In this document: in pieces, positions 1-9,054 of the stretch
Position numbering within the stretch: the first letter of the stretch is position 1
Layout: each line of letters opens with the position of its first letter
Origin: an uncultured Victivallales bacterium
GTDB lineage: Bacteria; Verrucomicrobiota; Lentisphaeria; Victivallales; UBA1829
Reading direction: 5' to 3'
DNA length: 64,000 nucleotides
NCBI GenBank assembly: GCA_944391115.1
Contig: CALXSJ010000014.1
Location: 1-64,000 of the forward strand
Notes under the pieces: generated by a model
Databases searched by the model: none
What the model was told of the DNA's origin: nothing
Seen by the model: only the letters and a program-made list of their open reading frames with translations
Translations under genes and position numbers: made by a program

Positions 1-217
1 CCTCCTGTCGTTCGGGGTTGGGAAAAACATAGCACGCTGGCAATCTCAAATCCAGATGGGGCTGGCTGGGCACTTACCTCCGAATGTGGGACGAATGTTT
101 CCTTTTTACCCTCGGAAAACAGCGGAAAAAGAGGAAAAAATCGGAAAGGAGATAAAGGGGAAAAGAAGTTGCCAACTATTTATAAGTAATTCATCTGAAA
201 GAATTTAGAGCGTACAA
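1..217. other. chromosomal flank left of the tRNA-Lys element, no gene seen
   Basis: No convincing reading frame here. The stretch has purine-rich runs around 110-170 and ends at the left copy of the tRNA-derived repeat. If the element at 218-18801 were removed, this DNA would lie directly downstream of the tRNA-Lys gene, so it is probably the original 3' flank of that gene. Confidence 0.4.
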
Positions 218-238
218 AAAATGGTGCGCCCACAAGGA
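218..238. repeat. left attachment-site repeat (copy of tRNA-Lys 3' end)
   Basis: These 21 bases are identical to 18781-18801. They consist of AAAA followed by the reverse complement of the last 17 nt of tRNA-Lys including CCA (core TGGTGCGCCCACAAGGA). Identity stops immediately after position 238 (ATGTTCC here, CTCGAAC in the tRNA copy). This is the expected signature of integration by a tyrosine recombinase at a tRNA 3' end. Confidence 0.85.
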
Positions 239-636
239 ATGTTCCAACTTTTTTTCTTGAACTAAAAAGAAACATAAAGTTTTCTTTTTAGACTCAAAAG
301 TATCATATTTGGCTCTTTGCTGTGTTCGGAAAGCAACATTGTCAAACGGCACTTTTTACCACTTTCGATCCTCCAAATGGCACCGATTGACACCTCCTCT
401 TAAGAGCCTCATATCCGGGCACCATATCCTCAAAGCTGCACAAAGTGCCACTTATTACCGTTTCAATAAGCTTTCATCCCCTTACAACACTTTCAATATA
501 CTCCACTGTCGTATATATTGCAAATCTCATCAATGATTTTTTAGGAGGATGCGAACTCTATATCACTTTCAAAATTTTAATACGTATTTTAATTTAAATA
601 ATGTAAATTAAATAGCTATCGAATAAATCATCCCTA
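239..636. other. left end of the element, no gene supported
   Basis: AT-rich sequence between the left att repeat and the first terminator. A 75-codon frame at 309-536 (+) has no ribosome site and an unconvincing Cys/His/Ser-rich product, so it is not called. The stretch may be degenerate element DNA. Confidence 0.35.
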
Positions 637-670
637 AAACAGGCAAGCGTTTTATGACTTGCCTGTTTTT
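637..670 (-). terminator. rho-independent terminator, possibly bidirectional
   Basis: A perfect 9-bp stem (ACAGGCAAG, 639-647, with CTTGCCTGT, 658-666) has A-rich sequence on its left and a T-run on its right. It lies 28 bases beyond the stop of the minus-strand gene ending at 698. Confidence 0.75.
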
Positions 671-697
671 GAAATGTAGTATACTGCAAATTCAAGT

Positions 698-2113
698 TCA
701 AGATTGCGGAAAATACTGATTATATCCTTCAGGTATGTCAATATTATTTTCTTCTGCCAATTTTCTCAATTCATCGGGAGTAATTTCTTTGACTTTCATA
801 TCTGACAGGAGAGTTCCCGGATACATCACGCCGTCCCAATTATAATCACATTTTGCTCTTTGGGCTGACGTTATCAACAGGAAACGGGCAGCTGTCTTTT
901 CACGTTCGGAAATTGTTGCAGGAAAAAATTTCATTGCAAAGGCAATATCCTGTTCCGAAGCGGAGTCTATGAGAATATATCTGTCCTGCACCAGCAAATG
1001 GCTATCATTCAAACTGCTGCGATTGAAAGTATCGAGATATTCAGAATCGTCAATCACACAGACTGCAACAATAGATGTATCAGAAAAACTCATCCTCATT
1101 ATTCCTGGATTATGCGATATAATTACATGCAAGGTGGACAAGTTTTCAATGCGATCCTCACCCCATAACGGCATCTCAGAACAACTTGGCGGCGGGATAT
1201 ATAGCTTCGTTGCAACAGTATTATTTTTACTGCGGCAGATATAACTGCACGGCAGGAGAAGAGTTTTTTCTCCAACCGGAACCATTTCAATCCGGTAAGT
1301 TTCGGGGTTCAACCCTCGAATTTTGCAAATATCAAACTGCTTCCCATATTTGATTGTTTCCGGAGGCAAAATCATTTTTTGGGGCGTGTGGTCTTTATGT
1401 GGATTCGATAAATACATCAACTTCCACTTCTGTGCAATATCGTATTTTTCATCCAATATTTTAGCTATTTCATATTCCTCTTCATAAAAACCGTATCCAT
1501 CCATTCCGTAAGCAGCTAAAGTCTCATCAGGAAGCAGATAACGCAAAAATAAAAAAGGGGTTTTCCATGGAACGCTTCCCACAAAACCTGTCGGTGTATC
1601 TTCTTTCTTTACTTGCGGATCTCCTGTGAAAAAATAATTGAATGGAAAGTTACTTTGCACTATTGGACAATCAACCTGAATGCCAAAATCGAAATAATAA
1701 CCTTTATTTTTGTGTCTATATTGAAATAAACTATCAATTTCTCCACTGGTCTGGTTATTTATCATACAATCATAAATGAACTCATTAACACGGGACATCT
1801 GGATAATTCTACCGGATTGTTCCCAGTCACAATTCATCACAAACAGTTTCTGGGAGGAGAGTTCCTTGCAAACGGTTTCAAGTAATTCTTGAGGACTACT
1901 CCTTTTTAAGCTTCTTTCCTGTATCAGTCTCTCATATTTAGCTTCTTCCTGTTTTCTGAACTGGCGGTCGATAGCGGAAAGATCCAGTACTATTGGTCTG
2001 GGAGGAATATAATGTCCACTTGGAGGTTGAACATATTCCCACTTGCCTGTTTCATGATTATAACTTTTCTGTGCCATTGTATTTTCCGGTGCTCCTGGTG
2101 TTTTTTGTGCCAT
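698..2113 (-). CDS. hypothetical protein, 471 aa, function unknown
   Basis: I do not recognise this protein. The start at 2113 is chosen because AGGAGG lies 9 bases upstream on the minus strand. An upstream in-frame ATG at 2200 has no ribosome site. The product is soluble, with no signal peptide or membrane segment. It begins with a Pro-rich stretch (QPPSGHYIPPRP) and a charged helix, then a mixed alpha/beta body rich in Tyr, Phe and Pro. It lies downstream of the glycan operon on the same strand, about 120 bases after the last glycosyltransferase stop, and is followed by its own terminator. It could be the last gene of that transcript or an independent cargo gene. Codon use is AT-rich like the glycan genes. 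Confidence 0.8.
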   Translation of the reverse strand: MAQKTPGAPENTMAQKSYNHETGKWEYVQPPSGHYIPPRPIVLDLSAIDRQFRKQEEAKYERLIQERSLKRSSPQELLETVCKELSSQKLFVMNCDWEQSGRIIQMSRVNEFIYDCMINNQTSGEIDSLFQYRHKNKGYYFDFGIQVDCPIVQSNFPFNYFFTGDPQVKKEDTPTGFVGSVPWKTPFLFLRYLLPDETLAAYGMDGYGFYEEEYEIAKILDEKYDIAQKWKLMYLSNPHKDHTPQKMILPPETIKYGKQFDICKIRGLNPETYRIEMVPVGEKTLLLPCSYICRSKNNTVATKLYIPPPSCSEMPLWGEDRIENLSTLHVIISHNPGIMRMSFSDTSIVAVCVIDDSEYLDTFNRSSLNDSHLLVQDRYILIDSASEQDIAFAMKFFPATISEREKTAARFLLITSAQRAKCDYNWDGVMYPGTLLSDMKVKEITPDELRKLAEENNIDIPEGYNQYFPQS

Positions 2114-2235
2114 AATTGGATTCCTCCTGTTTTTTTGAATTCTAGCGAAATAGTTACAGTCTATCCCGCAAAGAGATTCTGTTATTTTTTTTACTGACAA
2201 ACGACAAGGTTAATGCTCCCTGTATTCACGGGTAT

Positions 2236-3294
2236 TCACAATGTTTGCATTTCTTTTCTACGGCAGTATATCAGACTGCCGTAGATATATTTACAGAGCC
2301 GGGAATACCATATCAAAGGGCGACATAACCTCATACGTGCCATTATCAAAATCGGGATATAGGGTATTCTGGAGCCTTTGATTAAACTCAGGAAAGGCAC
2401 TTTCGGACACCAGTCGTTTATCAAATTCAGTTCATCCGGCAACGGAGTTTCAGCTGTGGCCCACAAACGGTAAAAGTCGCACTTACAGTAAATTTTGCAT
2501 TTGAGAAGGGCCTGTTTGATCTCTTCTCTCATATAATCCCGGTCAGAAAAGAATTGCTCAAGGGCAGTCAAGGCAATAGTTTTCTGCCGCAGGTAATCCA
2601 CTTGGAATACACTGCTATAACTTTTTTGATTATTATGGCAGTAATAATACAGAACTTCTGGCAGCAAGATGACTTTGGATGCAAAATATACCAATCGCGG
2701 AGTCATGGCATGGTCTTCACCGCTATTTACATCTTTAATCCAGGTGACACCATTGCGTATATACAACTCTCTTCTGCAAAACATTGCCCATATCGCAACA
2801 TGACGTTCAAAACCAATAAGCTGCACTACCATATCCTCTTTATTGGTCAACTGCTGAACCTGATTCTTACAACGCCCATTATAATGAACTTCGCAAAAGT
2901 TAAAAATCACTATATCAGCCTGCGACTTTTCTGCTGTACGGTATAATTTCTCAACTGCATCAGGAGCAATGTAGTCATCGGAATCCACGTACCAGACATA
3001 TTTCCCGGAGGCCGCCATAATCGCGGTATTGCGGGTTTGTGCGATTCCGCAGTTTTTTTCATGGCGAATTACCTTGACCGCCGATTGGCGTTCCGGGTAT
3101 TTTTCCAGAACTTTCCGCATTATTTCTATGCTGTTATCCGGGGAACAGTCATCCACAAATATGTACTCTATGGCATTAAAACTCTGGGCAAAGAGTGATT
3201 CTGCACAGCGGGCCATCCATGATGCTACATTGCAGACCGGAACAAGTATTGAAACCTGAAACATTTCAAGCTCACACTTACGTAGATATTCCAT
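2236..3294 (-). CDS. family 2 glycosyltransferase
   Basis: Predicted GT-A fold transferase of 352 aa that moves a sugar from a nucleotide donor to a glycan at the cytoplasmic membrane face. The N-terminus has the GT2 opening VSILVPVCN, then FVDDCSPDNS and the metal-binding DxD-type motif YVWYVDSDDY. The C-terminal 100 residues are basic and hydrophobic, as in membrane-associated GT2 enzymes. The start at 3294 leaves 23 bases after the upstream stop and has GAGGAG about 12 bases before it; 3264 is an alternative. It is the last glycosyltransferase of the minus-strand operon 8816-2236. Donor and acceptor cannot be read from the sequence. Confidence 0.88.
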   Translation of the reverse strand: MEYLRKCELEMFQVSILVPVCNVASWMARCAESLFAQSFNAIEYIFVDDCSPDNSIEIMRKVLEKYPERQSAVKVIRHEKNCGIAQTRNTAIMAASGKYVWYVDSDDYIAPDAVEKLYRTAEKSQADIVIFNFCEVHYNGRCKNQVQQLTNKEDMVVQLIGFERHVAIWAMFCRRELYIRNGVTWIKDVNSGEDHAMTPRLVYFASKVILLPEVLYYYCHNNQKSYSSVFQVDYLRQKTIALTALEQFFSDRDYMREEIKQALLKCKIYCKCDFYRLWATAETPLPDELNLINDWCPKVPFLSLIKGSRIPYIPILIMARMRLCRPLIWYSRLCKYIYGSLIYCRRKEMQTL

Positions 3295-3317
3295 TTTAGA
3301 ATCAGACTCCTCTCTTT

Positions 3318-4109
3318 TTATCCCAATTGTATTTTGCGATACTCGATTGCCCCTTGAATCATATATCTGATGGTTGCAAAAAAAGCTAACGGTTTTAATA
3401 TTTTTCGTTTTATAACAGCAAATGCCAAAATCATAGGAAAAGCAAGCATTGGAGAGATTGCATAAAATACAGCCCCTCTGCATATCAGATAGTCAGCGTT
3501 GGCATATCCAATAAACCAAGAAGACTTTCTTTCTTCTCTCTTTAATATTTTTGAAGCAAAATATCGGATATTCAACTTTTTACGACGGCATTCCTCAAGA
3601 AAGATATTTTCTTCTCCGCTCTGGTATTTTTTACTACCTGTTCCGAAAAGAGTATTGAAAAAAATCTGTTCTTCGAGGATCTCTTTTCTCCTAAATGCAA
3701 TCTGTATTGACATAAATCCCAGGAGTTTTATCCTTGATGGTGATATATCCTGTAAAGGAAAAGAGCGTGAATAGTCGTCTATATTGAAGATCGCAACACT
3801 TACAGATGGATTTCTAAATGCAGACAAGATAATTTTCTCATAATCAGGATAATACAAAAGGTCATCGTCTGCTAGTGCTATAATATCCGCTTGGGAATTT
3901 CTAATGGCGGCATTTCTGCTGTTGCTCAGGCCTTTCTCCTTAGTACAAACTACAGTTACTTTATGCTTTTTATAATAAAATTCATAATGCTTGTCAATAT
4001 CGCATTGATTTATAACTATACAATCAGAATCAATATGACTTTGCTCAAGCATGACAAGAATTGCTTCTTTTGTTTTATTCATTGTCGAAACAGCAAGTTC
4101 AAAAGTCAT
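3318..4109 (-). CDS. GT2-like glycosyltransferase (GT-A fold)
   Basis: 263 aa. The N-terminal half has a divergent GT2 fold: a beta-strand opening (TFELAVSTMNKT), the segment GLSNSRNAAIRNSQADIIALADDD carrying a DDD metal-binding motif, then a region with paired acidic residues (SGEENIFLEE) typical of GT2 acceptor sites. The C-terminal third has hydrophobic stretches (AISPMLAFPMILAFAV) suggesting membrane association. Its start overlaps the stop of the upstream flippase gene in ATGA, so the two are translationally coupled. The role is probably one sugar-transfer step in building the repeat unit that the flippase exports. The sugar specificity is unknown. Confidence 0.82.
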   Translation of the reverse strand: MTFELAVSTMNKTKEAILVMLEQSHIDSDCIVINQCDIDKHYEFYYKKHKVTVVCTKEKGLSNSRNAAIRNSQADIIALADDDLLYYPDYEKIILSAFRNPSVSVAIFNIDDYSRSFPLQDISPSRIKLLGFMSIQIAFRRKEILEEQIFFNTLFGTGSKKYQSGEENIFLEECRRKKLNIRYFASKILKREERKSSWFIGYANADYLICRGAVFYAISPMLAFPMILAFAVIKRKILKPLAFFATIRYMIQGAIEYRKIQLG

Positions 4110-5368
4110 TTATTACCCCTCATTCTTACATATGCAAAAATATATGAAATAAGCCATATTAAAACCACCACCAACGTTGCCGCGCCGGCACCGTTGGCTC
4201 CACGATAATACGCCAACAGCGGAAAAAAGATCAATGCTCCGCCAAACACCGGTATCAAGACTTTAGCCGAGACGGTTTTCATGCCAACGGCATTGAAGAA
4301 GTGAAAAAATGCTTTGACAGGAATAGCGAGGATAGATGCTTCCACCAAGAACAAAGTACAGAATTTGGCTGCAACGAAACGTTCAGAAAAAAGTATCTTT
4401 ATCAGCCATTCTCCCCAACAGTACAATATTGGCAATACCGAAATCATACATAAAATCGTTGCGCCGGAAAGCAGCAGGAAAAACTGATTGAGCTTTTTCT
4501 TTTCATCATGGATAAAATATTCGGAAAACATAGGGGTAAATATCTGCAACACCACATCAAAAGCATTTACCATCATGGCAATAGGCAAAGCTATATTGAA
4601 AAGTACGACCTCCTCGGCAGAGCTGAAGAAACAGAGGGCAACGGTTCCTGCATCCGACATCAGAAAATATCCGCTTGAAAGCATCATGAAAACAAGTCCG
4701 CTTCGGAGTATTCGGGGTGGGACGCCTGACCATGAGAGAGGATGTAACAGAGGCAGGCTCCGGCTTGCAATTCGGTCTCCCAGCAAGGTGCAAAGCGAAC
4801 ATATCAGTACAAAAGAGACAATAATGATTTTGAAAGAGTGCAAATAGATTCCTGCCAGTACTGAACATAAGAGCAATACACTTTTGAGAGAACGAATAAC
4901 ATTTAACACCTTGAATTTTTTAAGGGAATTCAGTGCAAAGTATACAGTTGTTTCCAAGACAAGTCCCCAGATTGCCAAAAAATATATTGCCAGATTAGAT
5001 GCATTGACCGGAAAATCGAAGTAATAATGCTGAAAAAATGGAATAGCGATGATCAGCAAAAAATAAGCCACAGCGGAAGATATCAATTGAAAACGCCGGA
5101 TAAAACTGTAAACCATACCGGTCTGATCATATTTGCCGGATGCCAGCAAACGTGGCAGTTCAAAAAGCACCACATCAGACATCCCCAGCCGGATAAAGAC
5201 TATACATAGAGAAAGCAGAGAAAAGACGCTGTAAAAAAAAGCATACTCATCTGTCGTACAGCCGTTAGCCATAAACCTGCGGGTCAAATATCCGCATATA
5301 CCAGTTAACAGTGCGGCAACAAAGGAGAAAAAAGCCCCTTTAAGAAATTGTGCAGGAATCAACCCCAT
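4106..5368 (-). CDS. Wzx-type polysaccharide flippase
   Basis: 420 aa, highly hydrophobic, with about 12 predicted membrane segments and short charged loops. This is the size and pattern of the MOP-superfamily polysaccharide transporters that flip lipid-linked repeat units across the inner membrane. The N-terminal segment (FLKGAFFSFVAALLTGICGYLTRR) matches the usual opening helix. It lies among glycosyltransferases, overlapping the next gene by ATGA and the previous gene by 10 bases, as expected for a glycan operon. No Wzy polymerase or chain-length regulator is recognisable in the element, so the repeat unit may be short or polymerised by chromosomal genes. MOP family is well supported; the substrate is not. 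Confidence 0.85.
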   Translation of the reverse strand: MGLIPAQFLKGAFFSFVAALLTGICGYLTRRFMANGCTTDEYAFFYSVFSLLSLCIVFIRLGMSDVVLFELPRLLASGKYDQTGMVYSFIRRFQLISSAVAYFLLIIAIPFFQHYYFDFPVNASNLAIYFLAIWGLVLETTVYFALNSLKKFKVLNVIRSLKSVLLLCSVLAGIYLHSFKIIIVSFVLICSLCTLLGDRIASRSLPLLHPLSWSGVPPRILRSGLVFMMLSSGYFLMSDAGTVALCFFSSAEEVVLFNIALPIAMMVNAFDVVLQIFTPMFSEYFIHDEKKKLNQFFLLLSGATILCMISVLPILYCWGEWLIKILFSERFVAAKFCTLFLVEASILAIPVKAFFHFFNAVGMKTVSAKVLIPVFGGALIFFPLLAYYRGANGAGAATLVVVLIWLISYIFAYVRMRGNK

Positions 5369-6195
5369 TCACTCTGTCCTTTTTTACGGTAGGTGAACAG
5401 GACAAAGAGCTTTAGTATCCAGTCCGCCGGCAACATCAGCAATGTAAAACCGCAGATTTGGCGGATTATGCCGGATAGCGGCATCCGTCTGCCGTTGCGC
5501 TGATAATACCGACGCTGTAACAGCATGGTTATCGCAAGCGTTTTTTTGAGTTTGCGTTGCTTGATCTGCTGTTTGGAAATACGATAGCGCAGCAGAGGCT
5601 CCGGCAAATTGGCAAAATCAAAACAGTCTATTGCCCGAAGCCAGTAGTCATAGTCCTCACACACAGAACATGAGACAGAATAATCTCCAATTTTGCGGAG
5701 CACATCATGACGGAGCAACATTGCCGGTTGAGCAAGGACATTGCATATCGGCAGTTGTTTACGAATCTCTGAAGCAGCAATCGGATAATCCCTCCGACCA
5801 ATCAAATCCGAATTTTCATCAATGATTTCCAAGGCGGAGCCGACACCGCCGATCGCCGGATGCTCCATCAGATAATCAAGTTGTTTCCGAAAACGTTCAG
5901 AAGAACAAATATCATCGGAATCCATCCATGCCACAAAATCTGTATTCTCCGGAATCTCGGAGAGGAGGCGGTTTCTGGTTTTTACAGTACCGAGATTTTC
6001 CGGGTTGCTCAGCACCCGGATGCGCGGATCTCCGGCTGCGTATTGCCGCAGGATATGCAGGCTCCGGTCATTGCTGCCGTCATTACAGACGATCAGCTCA
6101 AAATCCCGATAAGTCTGGTTGCAAATGGAATCCAGGCACTCGGCTAAAAACTTTTCTGCATTGTATACCGGTAATAAAACAATCAGTTTTTTCAT
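5359..6195 (-). CDS. family 2 glycosyltransferase
   Basis: 278 aa from the ATG at 6195, which begins MKKLIVLLPVYNAEKFL, the classic GT2 N-terminus. The motifs VCNDGSNDRS and FVAWMDSDDICSS provide the nucleotide-binding Asp and the DxD metal site. CEDYDYWLRA in the second half matches the conserved ED-Y-x-W-LR acceptor/catalytic segment of EpsE/WfgS-like enzymes. In-frame ATGs at 6216 and 6276 would add a basic leader but no start has a strong ribosome site. It overlaps the flippase start by 10 bases. It is probably a cytoplasmic-side transferase in repeat-unit assembly. Confidence 0.87.
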   Translation of the reverse strand: MKKLIVLLPVYNAEKFLAECLDSICNQTYRDFELIVCNDGSNDRSLHILRQYAAGDPRIRVLSNPENLGTVKTRNRLLSEIPENTDFVAWMDSDDICSSERFRKQLDYLMEHPAIGGVGSALEIIDENSDLIGRRDYPIAASEIRKQLPICNVLAQPAMLLRHDVLRKIGDYSVSCSVCEDYDYWLRAIDCFDFANLPEPLLRYRISKQQIKQRKLKKTLAITMLLQRRYYQRNGRRMPLSGIIRQICGFTLLMLPADWILKLFVLFTYRKKGQSEWG

Positions 6196-6256
6196 TTGTC
6201 TTCTGCCGTTTTTCATATCATCTGGAAGAAACTTTTTCACGGATGACATTCCACAT

Positions 6257-6433
6257 TTAACAACGCTTATCCGCATGAGCTGTCGTCAACGCAATAGGAG
6301 TATCGTGTTCTCCCCAACTGGATTGGTTTAAGGTAATCAGGAAAAAATATCTGTTTTCTTTGACGAAATCATAAAAAACAAATGCGTTCCTGCTTCTGAA
6401 AATCATGGATACGACGGATGTAATGCTATTCAC
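6257..6433 (-). CDS. possible small protein, 58 aa
   Basis: A GTG-initiated frame fills the otherwise empty space between two glycosyltransferase genes. AAGGAG lies about 10 bases upstream of the GTG at 6433. The predicted product is Phe/Tyr/Arg-rich at its N-terminus (MIFRSRNAFVFYDFVKENR) and ends ALTTAHADKRC. I recognise no family. It ends 61 bases upstream of the next gene's chosen start. Support comes only from the ribosome site and its place in a tightly packed operon; it could instead be leftover sequence of a decayed gene. Confidence 0.35.
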   Translation of the reverse strand: MNSITSVVSMIFRSRNAFVFYDFVKENRYFFLITLNQSSWGEHDTPIALTTAHADKRC

Positions 6434-6447
6434 GGCATTTGTTCTCC

Positions 6448-7335
6448 TTACTTTTTTAATCCTGCAAGATGTTTTCTGATCTGGCTGAGTTGTTCTCCCA
6501 ACAGTCCCAATACGAAACAAACCAGTCCCAGCATAATCATCATGACTGCGGCAGGCGTGATCGTGCTTGACTTCAGGTAGGTAAAAATACTTAAAATAAT
6601 TCCAAAAATTCCGAAAAAAAGTCCTAACCGGAAAAAGGTTGTCATGGGACGCAGCAGCACCGAAAGGTTCATGATTTCTGCAATCGTAACAAATGCCGTC
6701 CGCGTTCCAATAGTGCTTGCTCCTTTCAAACGGGGCTCGACTTGAATCGGTATTTCAGAAACGGATTTGTTGTCATTAATCATTAAAAGTAAAATGACAT
6801 CACTGAATGCCATTGTGTCAGGACATAACGACAGATATGCTTTTGCTTCGCCCATTCGATAACATTTCATGCCTGAATTTAAATCTTTTACCGGCAGGGT
6901 CAAAAGCGATTTGGCAAACATCCGAATCATCCATTTTCCTAAATTACGGTAAAATCCGGATGCATCATTGGTGCGTGCTCCGACAACAAGATCCAGGTTA
7001 TGTTCCTGCAAGTAATTAAAACACCTGCTGATATCCTGAAGACGATGCTGTCCATCGGCGTCGACAGTAATTGCATATTCCGTCTCGACTGCTTTCAAGC
7101 CGGTTTTCAGAGCAGCACCATAACCGCAGTTGCATTTATGGTGCAATACTTTTAGTTCAGATTTTTCCGCTAATTGATTCAATAAGTCACCTGTATTGTC
7201 GAGAGAGCCATCATTGACCGCAAGAAGAGCATAGTTGTTTTCCTCGGCAAATGCCCGCAGCTTCGGAAAAAACAAAGGAATATTAAACGCCTCATTGTAA
7301 CAGGGAACTACTATTGTCAATAATTTATCCATCAC
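6448..7335 (-). CDS. DPM1/GtrB-like polyprenyl-phosphate glycosyltransferase
   Basis: 295 aa. The GT2 domain covers roughly residues 5-220: LTIVVPCYNEAFNI, LAVNDGSLDNT, the DxD site TVDADGQH, and the DPM-type signature KDLNSGMKCYR. Two C-terminal membrane helices follow (about 228-250 and 258-282), the layout of GtrB/ArnC-like enzymes that load a sugar onto undecaprenyl phosphate. The downstream-acting partner is plausibly the GT-C transferase encoded immediately upstream, whose stop overlaps this start in ATGA. This pairing, a lipid-sugar donor maker plus a GT-C acceptor enzyme, suggests a side-branch or protein/lipid glycosylation step on the outer face of the inner membrane. The donor sugar is unknown. 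Confidence 0.87.
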   Translation of the reverse strand: MMDKLLTIVVPCYNEAFNIPLFFPKLRAFAEENNYALLAVNDGSLDNTGDLLNQLAEKSELKVLHHKCNCGYGAALKTGLKAVETEYAITVDADGQHRLQDISRCFNYLQEHNLDLVVGARTNDASGFYRNLGKWMIRMFAKSLLTLPVKDLNSGMKCYRMGEAKAYLSLCPDTMAFSDVILLLMINDNKSVSEIPIQVEPRLKGASTIGTRTAFVTIAEIMNLSVLLRPMTTFFRLGLFFGIFGIILSIFTYLKSSTITPAAVMMIMLGLVCFVLGLLGEQLSQIRKHLAGLKK

Positions 7336-8816
7336 TTCACTTTCTTAAATAATCTTAATGTATGATTATCTGATAGCGGTATCTCCTGCAAATCTTGACG
7401 CTGACAGAGGATTTCCATATCTTTTTCATCCGAATACATCAGAGCATAATCAAATTCAGAAAATGTATTTGCCGGTTTGGGCGGTGTTTCTATGGCAACA
7501 GCACGAGGCAAACCGGAGTAATACCACTCAGCCGATGCATCTCGAAACCATATCCTTGGTGGAGGATTCTCATTTTTCAACATTTCCCGGAGTTCAAGTC
7601 CCGCAGTATATTCCTGTTTCGCCTCTTCAGAGAAAAATCGTTCCATCCCATTCAAAATTTGAAAAAAAATCATTACACCAAATGCACTGTACAAAATCAC
7701 AGGCGAAAACCATTTGCTCATCCACTGCCAGCACCAGTCCAGTCCAATCACTATAAAAATCATCAAGACTGGTATATTAAGCAGGAAGTAACGATATGCG
7801 GCAATATCTGAAAGTTTAAAAATCAGTGCATTACTCAAAACGACGATGATCAACACCCAATAAAAAGGATTCCATCTTATAAATTCCGGAGACTTTTTGT
7901 TGAACCAAAAGCGATTCGATGGAAAACAGCAAAGCAATATTCCTGTCACAATCAGGACAAAATAAAGTTCGTAACTGCCTCGCAGCATCTGATTCATTAA
8001 ATGTCCCCATGATACTCTTGCAACTGTTTCAGTTGCATTTACTCCCTGATCTGTGGTGCGGTGCATCAATCCCTGTATTCCACGAGATATCCGCTGATCA
8101 TAAATAAAGCTCCCGCAATTCAACCAAATAACCAACATTCGGCTCAGAAGCAAAATGCCCCAGGCAGAGAGGACTGCAATCCAGCTCTGTATTTGGGATA
8201 TACGGCGCGTTTTCATAACTGTCATGATATAATAGACTCCAAGGCATGCACATAAAACAGCGGCATTGCCAATTCCCTCACTGCGTGCCAAAGACAGACC
8301 GCCAAGCGAAATTCCAAAAAGCAGTCCTAATCGCCATGACTTAAATTCTTCCTTGATTAAAAGATATCCATAATACAGGCCCATTACCAAAAAAAATATT
8401 TTCCCGGAATCAATTATACTCGTACAGAAAAATCGAATAATTTTAGGTGCCGTAGCGAATAACAAACATCCTATTGCTGCGAGCCGTTCTGAAGTAAAAC
8501 ATATTAATAAACGGTATAAAAATGGAATCGTAAAGATATAAAAAATACAGGAAACTGCAGTTAATGCCTGTTCAGGAGACAAACCGCTCCATGATAAAAG
8601 CCATGATAGCAGCACATTCAGTGATGGAATATTTGGATGAAACGCTTCTGCATAATTTCCGTTCCACAGTGCTCTTGACATATAAGCATAAACTGCCGCT
8701 GCATCCCTGTACATAAAACGGGAAAAGAAAACTACAGACAAAGACAATATTGCAGCAATAAAAATAGCTATATAAAGAACAGACTTGCGATATGTTAGGA
8801 ATTTATATATTTTCAT
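7332..8816 (-). CDS. GT39/ArnT-like membrane glycosyltransferase (GT-C fold)
   Basis: 494 aa with a short basic N-terminus, a first membrane helix, then SRFMYRDAAAVYAYMSRAL, the first extracytoplasmic loop carrying an acidic residue as in PMT/ArnT GT-C enzymes. About 10 to 12 membrane helices follow and a soluble C-terminal domain of about 110 residues. GT-C enzymes use polyprenyl-phosphate sugars outside the membrane, which fits the DPM1-like gene coupled behind it. It is the first gene of the minus-strand glycan operon. No clear ribosome site precedes the ATG at 8816, so initiation may depend on the structured leader upstream. Confidence 0.82.
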   Translation of the reverse strand: MKIYKFLTYRKSVLYIAIFIAAILSLSVVFFSRFMYRDAAAVYAYMSRALWNGNYAEAFHPNIPSLNVLLSWLLSWSGLSPEQALTAVSCIFYIFTIPFLYRLLICFTSERLAAIGCLLFATAPKIIRFFCTSIIDSGKIFFLVMGLYYGYLLIKEEFKSWRLGLLFGISLGGLSLARSEGIGNAAVLCACLGVYYIMTVMKTRRISQIQSWIAVLSAWGILLLSRMLVIWLNCGSFIYDQRISRGIQGLMHRTTDQGVNATETVARVSWGHLMNQMLRGSYELYFVLIVTGILLCCFPSNRFWFNKKSPEFIRWNPFYWVLIIVVLSNALIFKLSDIAAYRYFLLNIPVLMIFIVIGLDWCWQWMSKWFSPVILYSAFGVMIFFQILNGMERFFSEEAKQEYTAGLELREMLKNENPPPRIWFRDASAEWYYSGLPRAVAIETPPKPANTFSEFDYALMYSDEKDMEILCQRQDLQEIPLSDNHTLRLFKKVK

Positions 8817-8910
8817 CGTTTAGTATTTTTTTGTTTATGTTGATTGCCATATTGCTTTCTATTGCCAAACGCAGATAAAAGTCTGCGGCAGTTCGTATTT
8901 CATGTAAACA

Positions 8911-8950
8911 CAAAAAGCCGACAAAGGCAAAAAGATGCCTTTGTCGGCGA
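8911..8950 (-). terminator. strong hairpin with T-run in the leader of the glycan operon
   Basis: A perfect 13-bp stem (8917-8929 with 8936-8948; arm GCCGACAAAGGCA) has a 6-base loop. On the minus strand it is followed by CTTTTTG. It lies about 100 bases before the first glycan gene and no convincing gene lies upstream of it on that strand, so it reads as an attenuator or as the terminator of a short leader RNA. Confidence 0.65.
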
Positions 8951-9054
8951 TAAGTCTGGAAACAATATTTTTCTGTACACAACACATCCCGTTATGGATG
9001 TTGTGGGCAGCTTGAAAAAAGGGAAAAACTCCGGAAACAATTTGCTCCGGTAGA

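Noticed and set aside
470-500. GTTTCAATAAGC-like word reminiscent of CRISPR repeats
   Set aside because: It occurs once; no regularly spaced copies and no cas genes. The Cas4-like nuclease at 11378 lacks cas1/cas2 neighbours.
309-536. 75-codon plus-strand frame near the left end
   Set aside because: No ribosome site, no family resemblance, AT-rich degenerate surroundings.
2258-2284. Hairpin CTACGGCAG ... CTGCCGTAG at the end of the glycosyltransferase gene
   Set aside because: On the minus strand it is followed by A-rich sequence, not a T-run, and it lies inside the coding region, so it is not called a terminator.
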